Source of the DNA: Epithemia pelagica
Lineage: Eukaryota > Bacillariophyta > Bacillariophyceae > Surirellales > Surirellaceae
Assembly: GCA_946965045.2 (NCBI GenBank)
Contig: OX337237.1
Coordinates: forward strand, 3,038,001-3,102,000
DNA length: 64,000 bases
Direction: 5' to 3'
In this document: piece after piece, positions 1-10,411 of the stretch
How positions within the stretch are numbered: the first letter of the stretch is position 1
Layout: each line of letters starts with the position of its first letter
Notes under the pieces: generated by a model
Told to the model about the DNA's origin: nothing
Seen by the model: the letters and a program-made list of their open reading frames with translations, nothing else
Databases searched by the model: none
Position numbers and translations under genes: made by a program

Positions 1-128
1 CTCGCGGTCAATCCGTCCATGTGAATGAAACGGTGGAGTTTCATGTCGACGACGATCCACCTCAAATTCCTGTTGGACCAGTATGGTTGAAACGAGAATG
101 GTCACTCCCACGAAACCGAGAATCGTGA
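1..128 (+). CDS. GT61-like glycosyltransferase, 3' end only
   Basis: This is the last 41 codons of a gene that begins before the window. The frame starting at base 3 is open and ends with TGA at 126-128. It contains HVDDDPP followed by Q, the C-terminal hallmark shared by all the GT61-like genes further right in the window (for example HHFDDDPPQS near 34650 and HVDDDPPPS near 48040). The tail after the motif (about 20 residues) is longer than in the other members. The catalytic region lies outside the window, so it cannot be judged whether the gene is intact. It is the left edge of a paralogue cluster that a Copia element has split from the rest. Confidence 0.72.
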   Translation, partial: RGQSVHVNETVEFHVDDDPPQIPVGPVWLKREWSLPRNRES

Positions 129-616
129 TTGCACTACCATCCTTGGTGAGTTCGAATTTTGGGTAGGAGCCGTTCCACACTTGTGTGTATTCGTTCCAAA
201 AGGACATTGGAACGAGGACTCTCTCTTAGGCATTCAAAACGTTTTTCTCGTCCGGGACACAGAAATGAGTCCGTCCTCCAGCACAGTCGTGACTACCTAG
301 ATGTTTGATTGAGTATGCGTCTACGACACATCTGGATCCGTCCATCTTCGCATCTAGAATAGAGTCTTTTGTTGCTAATAGAGGGGGGGAAAGTAGACAA
401 CAGAATCGCAATGAGCTCTGGATATTTGTTTTTGTGGTATCGGATTCCCGAATGACCGCCATGCGCGCACCTCATCCGTTGGAATTGTCAGGTGCGGGGC
501 AATTGTTTAGTTCAGAACACTACTCGAGCCCCCATAATCCAAACCCACACAAAGCAGACCCCCAAATCGACAGACCTTTTTTTGTCTCCTCCAAAGCAAC
601 CATAGCGAGAGCAATA
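129..616. other. Intergenic spacer left of the Copia element
   Basis: There is no convincing gene here; the open frames are short and start at random positions. It holds the 3' flank of the truncated GT61 gene and ends with the GCAATA target sequence of the Copia insertion. Before that insertion it would have been the promoter side of the GT61 gene now at 27205. Confidence 0.6.
611..616. repeat. Target site duplication, left copy (GCAATA)
   Basis: GCAATA directly precedes the left LTR and recurs directly after the right LTR at 27159-27164. Six identical bases is one more than the usual 5-bp Copia duplication; the extra base may be chance. Confidence 0.8.
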
Positions 617-840
617 TGTTGGAAGTTCCCCGTTGCCGCCCGGTGCATTCGGAACCTGGGGGGAAACTCCACGTGCGTATGGACACACGTCACCATACGA
701 CACTTCCCAACTGACGCCCCTACTGCGTCAGCACATACACACCCATAGCGTAACATGACCATACCCTTATAATTTACTCAATCCCCTTTTACGAAACTAG
801 TTGGCCCTTTTAATCGGCAGTGACCACGGTTAAAACAACA
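617..840 (+). repeat. Left LTR
   Basis: A 224-bp terminal repeat beginning TGTTGGAAG and ending AAAACAACA. It is followed at 841 by CGCTTCCTCTGCG, where the primer binding site should be; I do not recognise the matching tRNA. Confidence 0.92.
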
Positions 841-926
841 CGCTTCCTCTGCGCGACAACTGTGACCTTTCATAAGAAAAACTCACCGATTTGTGCCGTG
901 AACTACTTTCAGGAGAGCAAGAGAAC

Positions 927-2279
927 ATGGGAGACGCAGCTGGAGCAGACGCCCAAGCACTCGTTCAAGCCCTGAACAATGCATCCGCTGCGATCCAGAA
1001 CGTAATAGCGCAAGCAGCTGCCGGACCAGGAGCACCAGCTGCAGGACCGTTCCTCCGTACTCCCTTGCGATCAGGGATTGCAAACACCCTGGACTTTGGC
1101 ACGAAAGAGGGCAGGAAGTACTACGAACAGGCAACGAGATCCTTATTCTCGACCGACGAGAAGTTTGATGTAGAGCCAGGCCGGTTCCAACTATTCGTGA
1201 ATCTACTCCATACGCGGGCTCGCGACCTTGGAATGCTCGAGAACGGAGCCAACTGCATGGTAACAGTTCCGGCACCTCCAGGCGGAGTCGCACCGCCAGC
1301 TGTCAACATGATCACGGATTATGGACGCTTGACGTTGGAGGAAATCAAGGCCTACGAAACGACATTCATCGGACAGAACACTAGGAACTCGCAGAACTCC
1401 AAGATGCTTCATGACTTAATCATGAACTCACTCTTACCAACCGGCATTCAACGTATCCAAATTTGGACGAATGATACCAAGGTGAATGGGGAAGATGCAG
1501 GAGGATGCCTCTTCAAGGTCGTGATTCGCGAGAGTTACCTTGACTCTAACGCGACTGTCACTACGTTGCGACTGAACCTAACAAACCTCGATCGTTACAT
1601 CGAGACGAACGGGTCCGATATCGTCGCATTTAACGCCTACGTGCAGAGCCAAGTTGATGGATTGACATCCAGAGGACACACGTCACTAGACCTAATTGTT
1701 AACTTGTTTAAAGGCTACAAAGCCGTCAAGGACGACCGTTTTCAGGATTATATCCAAAAGATTGAAGACGGCCATGAAGACGGCTCCAATGTCATCACGA
1801 GCGCAAACGAATTGATGGTTCGCGCCGTCAACTTCTACAAGAAACAAGTGACGCGCGACGAATGGGAGCAACCAACCCAGCACCAAAAGGAGGTATTGGC
1901 CCTCCAGGCCGAGGTACTCCACCTCAAAAAGCAGTCCAGCAAGAATAACGCGGACAAGGCAAAAGGAAAAGATGGGGTCCACAAGAAAGGCACCAAAGCA
2001 AAACCGGAGAACACCAAGCAGAAACCCGAACGACCAGGATGGCTCAAAGACCACACGAAGCCGAAACAGGAAAGCCTGACAAAGTACCGCACTTGGAATG
2101 GTACCAAGTGGTACTGGTGCGATGAAGCCACAGGCGGCAAGTGTGGTGGCAAGTGGAGGACCCACAAGCCAGCCGATTGTAAAGGGTATGCGAAACCAGC
2201 ACCGAAAACGGACGCAAAAGAAGAAAAGAAGAAGAAAGAAGCTCTGAAGATGGCAGTGACGCATGAGACACTGGTCTAG
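927..2279 (+). CDS. gag: Copia Gag polyprotein
   Basis: A 450-residue capsid-type protein of the retrotransposon. The ATG at 927 is the first in frame, 86 bp after the LTR. The middle is a helical Gag-like region; the C-terminal third is strongly basic (Lys-rich from about residue 340) and contains the pattern WNGTKWYWC followed by GGKCGGKW, HKPADC, resembling the atypical Cys/His element of diatom Copia Gag proteins instead of a standard CCHC knuckle. It ends at TAG 2277-2279. The pol region follows in the same frame after a second in-frame stop (TGA 2319-2321), so any Gag-Pol fusion would need readthrough, splicing or frameshifting. Assignment rests on position and composition. Confidence 0.8.
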   Translation: MGDAAGADAQALVQALNNASAAIQNVIAQAAAGPGAPAAGPFLRTPLRSGIANTLDFGTKEGRKYYEQATRSLFSTDEKFDVEPGRFQLFVNLLHTRARDLGMLENGANCMVTVPAPPGGVAPPAVNMITDYGRLTLEEIKAYETTFIGQNTRNSQNSKMLHDLIMNSLLPTGIQRIQIWTNDTKVNGEDAGGCLFKVVIRESYLDSNATVTTLRLNLTNLDRYIETNGSDIVAFNAYVQSQVDGLTSRGHTSLDLIVNLFKGYKAVKDDRFQDYIQKIEDGHEDGSNVITSANELMVRAVNFYKKQVTRDEWEQPTQHQKEVLALQAEVLHLKKQSSKNNADKAKGKDGVHKKGTKAKPENTKQKPERPGWLKDHTKPKQESLTKYRTWNGTKWYWCDEATGGKCGGKWRTHKPADCKGYAKPAPKTDAKEEKKKKEALKMAVTHETLV

Positions 2280-2375
2280 AGCATGGAGCACGAGCAGGAG
2301 GACTCTGATTACGAATCGTGACTCCTATGGAGAGGGTGGAAAACAGTAACAACGTTAGTAACTCTGATCTTGTAC

Positions 2376-3593
2376 ATGTACACCACTCTCTCCCTCGAAG
2401 AAATAATCACTTACCTGTGGTTATGGACCCTTGTCCAGCTCCTCCAACGAATGACAACCATGATAGAAGCAGCGATAAAGCTCATCATAGTCGTTCTCCA
2501 CCAGGAGAAGGAACACAAGTCGACGACGAATAAGAAGGATTGGGTGCACCAAGTCATCACGATGACCAATGAGACAGTCGAAAGCATGGCAAACTGGGCA
2601 GACACGAAACTCCTGGACACGAAACAGAGGAGGAAAGTGAGACCATGGCGAACGAGAAGGACGCAAAAGATGGTATGCAGCGCTGCAATCATGGCCATGG
2701 CAGCCAGATGCGCCGCGGCAACCAACTGTCACCCATTCGACTCGGACTCAACGATGATTGGCATCGACAACAGGTGTTCGGGTTGCATCACCCACGTTCG
2801 AAGCGACATACCTGGAACCTTGAAACAGTGCAACAAGGCAATCAAAGGTTTCGGAGGTGCGAAGGCTTATGAAGTATGGACGGGCACCATTCATTGGGAC
2901 TGGGAGGATGACCAAGGGAAGATCCACACAATGGTGATTCCCAACTCGTACTATGTCCCAGAAGGTAAAGTCCGACTACTGAGCCCGCAACACTGGGCGC
3001 AGACTCGGAAAAACAGTGAAAAGCGCGGAGGGGCGGGCGAAATGACCACAGGCACAGAAGTAGTACTATTCTGGAACGACCGTCAGTCACGAAGGACGAT
3101 CCCAATAGATACACACGGCAATAATGTGGCTACGTTCCATCTGGGGAGTGGGTACAAACAGTACCATGCCTACTGTAAAGAATGTGGGACTGAGCGCGAC
3201 CGCGACTATGACAAAGACCCATTACTACAGCATCAAACCATGCCGTCAATGGTGGTATCCGATGACGAGGGAGACGACGACGAAACGATCTACCCGATCC
3301 AAGCCCAACAATGGCACCAAGCCATACCAAAACCGACGGCAGAGGCAACGCCGGACGCAGCAACCCAACAAACGGACGAAGCAGAGCCTCGCAAGTTCGA
3401 CTTCGATCTGGATGGGAAGACCGCCGACGACGAAATTCCACCGCCAGACATCATCCCACATGAGGAGGAAGAACGACCAACGGCGGAAGCAGAGTTGCTC
3501 AGGTACCACTACGACTTTGGGCACCTGCCATTCGCCAAACTACAACAAATGGCAAAGGACGGAATACTGCCGAAACGACTGGCGAACATCTAA
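2376..3593 (+). pseudogene. pol: Copia Pol, N-terminal part: protease and start of integrase zinc domain
   Basis: Open from at least 2370; the first ATG in frame is 2376. A hydrophobic stretch is followed by DSDSTMIGIDNRCSGCIT, the protease-like region in which IDN stands where most Copia elements have DSG or DTG, then IPNSYYVP and LLSPQHWAQ, typical of this group. From about 3490 the integrase HHCC zinc domain begins (LLRYHYDFGHLPF, LPKRLA). Native coding stops at 3586; ATCTAA at 3588-3593 belongs to the inserted element, so the apparent stop is created by the insertion. The remainder of the protein resumes at 23871. The gene is therefore split by 20.3 kb and cannot give full-length Pol. Confidence 0.88.
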
Positions 3594-3600
3594 GGAGGGA
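3587..3600 (+). repeat. Left terminal inverted repeat of the 20-kb element
   Basis: CATCTAAGGAGGGA matches the reverse complement of 23857-23870 (CATCTAAGGAAGGA) with one mismatch. Similarity fades after about 15 bp. Confidence 0.8.
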
Positions 3601-3673
3601 AATGGGCCCTGGCGCTTGATTTCCACCCCCAAAAGCAAATTTCTAGAAAAAATTCGCCGAATTAAAATTTTTT

Positions 3674-3935
3674 ATGCGCAGTTTATTTTTATATGCGCAG
3701 TTTTTAACTATAATCCTGCTTTCCCAACTTAATCTGCAAATCTAGGTCTAACAATGCACATTTCTCTAGCTAGTTCTAGATATCGAGCTAACTATCACGC
3801 GCATGCAACAATTTTAATGCGCACAAGCCCGCGATCAAACCACGAATAACGCGCGCCACACTCCGATAATGCGCACTACAACTATCTGGCGCGCTCGACC
3901 CCCCCGAGACGCGCATGACGCAACCCTCATGCGCA
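3674..3935. promoter_or_regulatory. Left subterminal GCGCA motif cluster
   Basis: ATGCGCA occurs at 3674-3680, 3693-3699, 3817-3823, 3869-3875 and 3929-3935, with related GCGCAT or GCGCGC forms at 3798-3804, 3851-3857 and 3911-3916. The same core recurs near the right end (23473-23810). Clustered short motifs inside both ends are typical transposase-binding subterminal repeats; binding here is inferred. Confidence 0.55.
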
Positions 3936-4019
3936 AGCGTCTGTCCCCTCACCTTTGAATCACGAATTTCCACTCCCACCACATCACACAGCAGCTGCCA
4001 GAAAGACTGACGCACATGG

Positions 4020-4257
4020 ATGTCCCAAAGAATGTCTCAGATGGATCCTCCTTCCCAATCACCCAAACCGCGGGGATTACCAACTCGACACTTTGATCCA
4101 TCAAACAAAACCGAACAACCTAGCATACTAGTCATTCAACAATCAACGACCACCAGAATCGATGCTCATTCATCTCCCTCCACCTCCACCCAACACACCA
4201 CAACAAACAACAACAGCAGCAGCAGCAACAACAGCAATCGATCACCCAACGCTATCG
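4020..4257. other. Non-coding stretch before the 159-bp repeats
   Basis: A Ser/Thr/Asn-rich open frame covers 4020-4340, but it runs into the tandem repeat and looks compositional. I see no gene here. Confidence 0.4.
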
Positions 4258-4900
4258 AGATTCCCCTGTTCAATCCCATTATCTATCCAGCTTCTTTCAT
4301 CAACCTAACAGCTCTGCCATTCCAATCACGCTACAATTAAAGCGGCTTGGGGCATCTGTCTGATTGTTGCTTGGTTCCTTTTCAGCCACCTTTTTGTTGC
4401 TTGCTTTCTCTCTGCCAAGATTCCCTTTTCAATCCTTTCACCTATCCAACTTCTTTCATCAACCTAACAGCTCTGCCATTCCAATCACGCTACAATTGAA
4501 GCGGCTTGGGGCATCTGTCTGATTGTTGCTTGGTTCCTTTTCAGCCACCTTTTTGTTGCTTGCTTTCTCTCTGCCGAGATTCCCTTTTCAATCCTTTCAC
4601 CTATCCAACTTCTTTCATCAACCTAACAGCTCTGCCATTCCAATCACGCTACAATTAAAGCGGCTTGGGGCATCTGTCTGATTGTTGCTTGGTTCCTTTT
4701 CAGCCACCTTTTTGTTGCTTGCTTTCTCTCTGCCAAGATTCCCTTTTCAATCCTTTCACCTATCCAACTTCTTTCACCAACCTAACAGCTCTGCCATTCC
4801 AATCACGCTACAATTAAAGCGGCTTGGGTCATCTGTCTGATTGTTGCTTGGTTCCTTTTCAGCCACCTTTTTGTCGCTTGCTTCCTCTTCAGCCACCTTC
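4258..4900 (+). repeat. 159-bp tandem repeat array
   Basis: The phrase TTCCCTTTTCAATCC starts at 4421, 4580 and 4739, a constant 159-bp period, with a diverged first copy starting near 4259. Each unit carries CTGCCATTCCAATCACGCTAC and then AAGCGGCTTGGG. Degenerate partial units continue to about 5330. The array lies upstream of the first plus-strand gene. Confidence 0.88.
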
Positions 4901-5743
4901 ACTCCAAAACCACTGCACCAGAAGAAGAGGAAGAGGAACTCAAGCACGGCCAGAGCATTCGAGACATTGACACTTGCACTATCTTGCAGCTCTGCCATTC
5001 CAATCACGCTACAACTAAAGCGGCTTGGGGCATCTGTCTGATTGTTGCTTGCTTCCTTTCAACCACGACCTTCACTCCAAAACCGCTACAACAGGAAAAC
5101 AAGAAGAAGAGAAACCCAAGAAGAAGAACGACCACCAGAGCATTCGAAATATTGTCGACATTTGTCCTATCTTTGACACTTGCACTATCTTGCAGCTCTG
5201 TCATTCCAATCACCACGCTACAATTAAAGCGGCTTGGGGCATCTGTCTGATTGTTGCTTGTTTCACTCAGCTCTGTCCTTCATTCCAATCACGCTATTAC
5301 AATTAAAGCGGTTTCGGGCTATCTGTTAGATTGTTTATCAAGAACCCTCCTGTCCTCGTGATACTCCGACTTGAATAGAACAGACCCAAAGCAAGCAGTG
5401 TGACACGGTGGTAGCCAGTTGCTTCTGTTCTATTCTTGTCGCGAGATTGCTTGGACAACCAACCAACCCCTGGTTTTGGAGTAGCAAATTCTGGCACCGA
5501 TTGTTGGATCACAACGAACAAGACGCTACACATAAAGCGCATCGTAGTGTATTCCTTCGATTTGGTTGTTGTTTTGTTACCACCAGAGTTCAGGACAAAA
5601 CCAAAGACGCTACACAATTCAGCGCACATTTTTTACTGTTTAGACAAGTACACAAGGTTGTCTCAAAGACGCTACAATTAAAGCGCTTCCTCGACTACCC
5701 TTGTTGTTGTTGTTGTTGAAACAAAGACGCTACACAAAAAGCG
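4329..5743 (+). promoter_or_regulatory. Eleven CGCT-N8-AGCG motifs upstream of the first cargo gene
   Basis: The consensus CGCTACAATTAAAGCG, with inverted CGCT/AGCG ends, starts at 4329, 4488, 4647, 4806, 5007, 5216, 5292 (three extra bases), 5524, 5608 (one extra base), 5670 and 5728. The first four are phased by the 159-bp repeat; the later ones lie in unrelated surroundings (for example AGACGCTACACATAAAGCG), so the motif persists outside the repeat. The last ends 18 bp before the ATG at 5762. It could be a promoter element or a transposase or repressor site; its role is inferred. Confidence 0.6.
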
Positions 5744-5761
5744 CATCGTGACAAGTACAAA

Positions 5762-8642
5762 ATGGCGGGCAACCGCATCAAGGGCCCTCGCTACAAAAAG
5801 CCACCGACCGCCAAGAATCCTGGTGACCCTTCTTCAATGAATGATGAAGTGCGAAACAAAAGAAAGGACGTGTCGACTATGACTGTTTCTGGTACCAATC
5901 ATACACTTCGAACACACACAAGCGAGGAATCTCACTACACTGGTATTATGCCCATTACATACGAAAGTGTCCTCAATTGGTATGAAAGTGTTTTCCAAGA
6001 CAAATCAGGAAAATGGACAACAGTGGAGGTACCACATGACGGCCATTATGTGAAGATATTCCTACCAATCTGTTATTCGCCTGCATTCCAAGATATCATC
6101 TGTCACTCCGTTTTCTGTTTCACAAGAATTAAGAACGAGATGGATGATGATGACAAGTTGACTCCAATGGTTGCTCGACTGTTGTTCAAAAAGACTCTCT
6201 ACAGTCCTGTTTCCAATATTTGGAATCAGGTGTTTGGGACGACAGTGATAGACAGTGCTGAGAATCTGAGACAAACCATTATCAGATTTCTTTCCTCTCA
6301 TGGCCTAGTCTCTAAGAAGACACGCAAGGGGATCGGTGGGATTGGAGAAGCATTGAAACGATACCTTCTAGATGATTCCTCCCTTTACAGGAAACCGCGT
6401 CTCGTACCTGTTGGTAAAATCGCATGGGTTATCGAACATATGGTGGCCATACACCGTTTCATCTCAGAATCGACATCTGACGAGAACATGGGCGTGATTT
6501 CCAATATCCAAATGGAGAAAGCACTATTGTATACGATGCCTGACACATGGTTCAAGATGTACCTTGAAGAAAGAGATTCTTTGGTACAATATGGAAGAAA
6601 CGGAGACGATGGCGGTATGTTCTACGATCTACTGCATTATATAGAAAAACAAGAGTTACTGTCTGCCAGGAAATCGAAAGAAATTGCCGTGCAACGTCGG
6701 AGTACAGACTCGCCGGCAAAAAAGAGACAGAAGGTCGTCACTGGTAATGATCCTACTGACGAGAGAAAGGAACAAGTACTACCAACTTCCATTACAACGT
6801 CGAACCAAGTCGCCCTCAAATCAGACCGTGTGGAAGAGGTCAGGAAGATTATAAGCGACGACGATGAAAAAACTGCAGACAACGAGGTAAGATGTTCGAG
6901 CGACTTGCCAAGAATTGAGAAGGATTAGACAATCTCAAAAATGATTGATCTCTTTGTCTTAGAGACGTTGTGCTCCCATAAACAAGGGAAATGAGGAGAC
7001 AGGTGATGGTGTGGTACCACCGCCTTTTATTGAAATTCCACACGTACTTGATCCTATAGTAAACCAGAAGAGAAGAAAAGACTCATGGGACTCGAATGAA
7101 TCCATCGACGACATTGGTGACGGTTACTTAGACAAGTTCGCGGAAAAACAAGCTAACAGAAACAACGAGAACATCAAGTCGGCCATGAAGCTAGCAACCC
7201 AGTATGCTAATAGTATGGGGAAGGACAACACACATGTCGAAATCAAGACATTATTTAGATGCACACTATGCATGTCTTACAGTGGGTTGATGAATGACCA
7301 GGACCCTACAACGCGTGTTTTGCATATCCCACATAGACATCGTCGGAGAGATCTTTGCTACAACACTTCAAGGACGGGCATGCCGATTGAGTCTTTCTAT
7401 ACTTGTTTGAAATTGATGGTCCATCACAACCATCAGAACCTAGTATATGTTGACAAAGTAACATTTGATGAAGCGAACAGGAACCCATTTCCTAAGAAAA
7501 TTCCTATGTCATCATGGAGACAACAGGATCCGAACACACTGATATTGGCGATCATTGCCTTGACAACAGCAACTGATGTCAGCGACCCAGCTTTATTGGC
7601 TTTCGAAATCGACAAAAAGATACTTCATATCTACGAACCAATAAATAATCGATCAGACCAATACTGGGAAGGAACAACGCGTCATGTACTACGGAAATGG
7701 GACCTGGTCAATACGTCAAAAGGTGCCCCGCCTGTCAGTCTATGTTATGACCCATCATTAGTGGAAGAAGATGAAACAACACATGATACAAACAACGAAT
7801 GTAACAAGTGGCGATATCGCATTGTGAAAATGCCAGAACCTAAGAAGGATACTCCAAAGCCAATGCCACAGGCTATTGTGATCAGAATGCTTGGAAACAT
7901 AATGAGTAGTCGACCAAACCCGGGTCGGAAAGAAGGTCAGATAGACAAGAGTATGACGATATCCAATTGTTTTTCGAGTAATCAAATACGGTACAATAAT
8001 GAATTTTCGAGAGGACTAGAGCATGCTGTTGGTGGCAATTCGATCCCTCTTTTGGTGTTGGGACCTGACAATTTCGATGGTAACAGCGACGACGATCCCG
8101 TTGAAGTGGGGTTTTCACGTGATACCGATAAATACGAATACAAGGAGAACGTCGATCTATCTGATGGTGGGTGTTCAGAGACGTGGACTACGGATGGTGA
8201 CATATTGTTCATACCGTGCCCGAAGGTGGGTTTAGAACCCAAGGAGGTGTTACTTGACTCCAAACTTTCCAAGAGAGATATAAATCGATTGCTACCGACC
8301 GTTGTATATTGTCCAGATTCTTGCGTATGCTGTAACAGGGCATTGAAAACAGATACAGACAGCGAAGTCTGTACCTTCATCCCATGTGGACATCTGGTTC
8401 ACGGAAATTGCTTACGAATACAGTTCAAGTATCATAATGTATGGTGTCCCCAGTGTGGACAAAAGATCAAGAGTAACATACACATGTTTGGTGCGGAGAA
8501 GATAGAGGGACACAAGAAAACAGCGGAAGACACTACAACTACGAGCGAGGGATCCCCTGAAGAGGGACAAAGGAAAACAGTCAAAGACACTACAACTACG
8601 ATTGAGGGACGCCCTGAAGAATCATCAAAAAATCACCTGTGA
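5762..8642 (+). CDS. Cargo protein with C-terminal RING-H2 finger, two exons
   Basis: Exon 1 is 5762-6886 and exon 2 is 6963-8642, with a 76-bp intron beginning GTAAGA and ending TTTGTCTTAG. Both junctions are phase 0, and the frame upstream of 7011 is open to the acceptor, so the two long frames form one 933-residue protein. The N-terminal 375 residues are unrecognised; a segment around MPDTWFKMYLEE faintly recalls Gag-type helices. The second half has a globular region of unknown fold and, at 8310-8465, a RING-H2 finger (CVCC, then PCGHLVHGNC, then CPQC) suggesting an E3 ubiquitin ligase or a zinc structural module. Near the C-terminus a 20-residue unit ending in DTTTT plus EG occurs twice. 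TGA at 8640-8642 overlaps GTGAGT, a good splice donor, so the product may continue into the next frame. First gene of the insert, just after the motif array. Confidence 0.65.
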
Positions 8643-10228
8643 GTAACAAGCCGTCAACACTAGAACAAAGAGGAGTTGAGACAAAATACAAGCCCGAGGT
8701 TTGTTCGATTTGTATGACCAGAAAAGTGGATTGCGAACTGTTTCTTTGTAGACATACATTTTGTCGGGAATGTGTTGGAGATTGGATGCAGCGGGGCCAC
8801 AAGACATGTATGGTGTGCAGCCAGGATATTCAAAGTCTATTGTACTTCTGTCCTATGACACGTTCTGTTCAAAGAACATATACTCATCCTTCTGAACACA
8901 AAGCAATCTATCAGTCAGCAGAGGGTGAGAAGCCTAAATACCAGCAATGGGGAGGAAATAACTCATCACGTTCCGTTGCAATGCCTGCGAATTGGGGTAA
9001 CCGGAGTGAGCTGCCTGAAGAAAGACATAGAACAGAGCCAACACAACATGATAACGAAAGAACCAAGGAAAAGAGAGAGAATCCACATGGGCTATGGGGA
9101 GGACGGAATCAGAACAACGTCCTGTCGACAGCTCGAAGCCCCAGAACAAATGAGTGGGGTTCGCAACCTGAACATGACAGGCCAGTGTATTGTCAGCATG
9201 GACAGAATCGATTCAATGATGATCATCCAGGATCGAGAGGATCTAATACAACGGATTATCATGGGTCTCGTCATTCACATTTCGATCAAGATAACCAACA
9301 AACTGGAAGAGGAGTCATTGAACGACAAGACCAACATGGATATCATGATAACCACCAAGACGAGTCTAGAGGGAGAAGAGATCAAATCATGGAAAACACT
9401 TACCGGGATAGAAAAAGAAGACATGATAATCAAAATCAATTGTCTAATCGACATCCGATGGATTGGAGGAGATTCTCTGGATACAACGAACATTCCAGAG
9501 AACATACAAGGCACCATTCGGTATATAGAGATAGCCACAATCAATGGTCTAATCGACATCCGATGGATTGGGAGAGATTCCCTGGATACAACGAACATTC
9601 CAGGCACCATTTGTCACTTAGAGACAGTCATCCTGGACACAACGATCATTCTAGGCGTACCCGTCAGAGAGAGCCTAACCGTCCCTCAACTGATAGAGGT
9701 AATAGTCAACCAAATCAATCACCTCGTAGAGAGAGAGAAAAGGACATTCATCACACTACAGAGAGTCGTGGAGGGCAGGATGGCCTATCCAAACTTGGTT
9801 GGAATTCCAAGGACAATCAGGAGAGGGATGATTGGAACAGACAGAGCGGTCAGAAAGCAACCTCCAGTCACCAAGATGAATGTGGACAAGAAGAAGAGAT
9901 ACAAAGCAGAGATGGCAACGGTTCTACAGACAAACAAAAGGGCAAGGACTGTGGCAGGCAAGAGATTGTTGCTTACGAACAACACGGAAATTCAGGAGAT
10001 AACGGGTCTAAGAATGCCAACAACACACCTGACAGTGATAATCCGTCTAGCTGTCACAATGACAGTGTCAACCAAGATGATGCGACACAAACCAAAGAAG
10101 GAAAGGATAGTACCGACAAACAAAATGGTAGCAGCAAGAACAACGATGACCAAATGACAAAAAACGACCATAACAAGGGAAGTAGCATCAACACGACAGC
10201 ACAAACGGATCAGCGCATACAAGACTAA
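8639..10228 (+). CDS. RING-HC finger followed by long His/Asn/Arg-rich disordered tail; no ATG before the RING
   Basis: The frame is open from 8618. At 8702-8830 it encodes a C3HC4 RING (CSIC, LCRHTFCREC, CMVC). The first ATG lies between the first and second RING cysteine pairs, so an independent start would destroy the finger; the frame therefore probably continues from the preceding gene. A GT...AG segment at 8639-8670 (32 bp) would join them in phase. The remaining 450 residues are low-complexity, with two 21-23 residue units containing NRHPMDW and GYNEHSR. TAA at 10226-10228 ends the frame, but the same frame is open afterwards into the next gene. A different frame is also open at 8925-10157, reported as a finding. 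Confidence 0.55.
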   Translation: MSNKPSTLEQRGVETKYKPEVCSICMTRKVDCELFLCRHTFCRECVGDWMQRGHKTCMVCSQDIQSLLYFCPMTRSVQRTYTHPSEHKAIYQSAEGEKPKYQQWGGNNSSRSVAMPANWGNRSELPEERHRTEPTQHDNERTKEKRENPHGLWGGRNQNNVLSTARSPRTNEWGSQPEHDRPVYCQHGQNRFNDDHPGSRGSNTTDYHGSRHSHFDQDNQQTGRGVIERQDQHGYHDNHQDESRGRRDQIMENTYRDRKRRHDNQNQLSNRHPMDWRRFSGYNEHSREHTRHHSVYRDSHNQWSNRHPMDWERFPGYNEHSRHHLSLRDSHPGHNDHSRRTRQREPNRPSTDRGNSQPNQSPRREREKDIHHTTESRGGQDGLSKLGWNSKDNQERDDWNRQSGQKATSSHQDECGQEEEIQSRDGNGSTDKQKGKDCGRQEIVAYEQHGNSGDNGSKNANNTPDSDNPSSCHNDSVNQDDATQTKEGKDSTDKQNGSSKNNDDQMTKNDHNKGSSINTTAQTDQRIQD

Positions 10229-10232
10229 CAAG
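10182..10232 (+). other. Candidate 51-bp intron joining RING gene to dioxygenase-like gene
   Basis: Starts GTAGCA, ends CTAACAAG, phase 1 on both sides, and contains the only stop (TAA 10226) between the two frames. The branch-like CTAAC is unusually close to the acceptor, so this remains a candidate. Confidence 0.3.
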
Positions 10233-10411
10233 GTACGAAGGAGATTCACGAGTCTGCAATACACGGTAATCATGACGATACTGACGAACAGAATACTTCA
10301 CCGGAAAGGAAAAGAAAAGGATGTAAGAACATTGGTTCATCCAGGGGACTACCCACGAACAAGCAACGACGACAAGAGGGCCTATCGAAGTTGACACTAA
10401 CACATGAAACG

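Noticed and set aside
1692-2291. 199-codon minus-strand frame opposite gag
   Set aside because: Shadow of the Lys-rich gag coding strand; no ATG or family motif.
3585-3593. Alternative insert boundary with an AT duplication (element starting CTAAGG)
   Set aside because: It also restores a frame, but leaves CAT/ATG unexplained as matching inverted bases and gives a less family-like junction; kept only as a second choice.
4020-4340. 106-codon Ser/Asn-rich open frame
   Set aside because: It runs into the 159-bp tandem repeat and lacks any motif; it looks compositional.
7530-7700. Ulp1/C48-like protease domain in the first cargo gene (LLAFEIDKKILHIYEP pattern)
   Set aside because: The strand pattern is suggestive, but the catalytic His before Trp and the Asp are not present, and no Cys nucleophile context follows.
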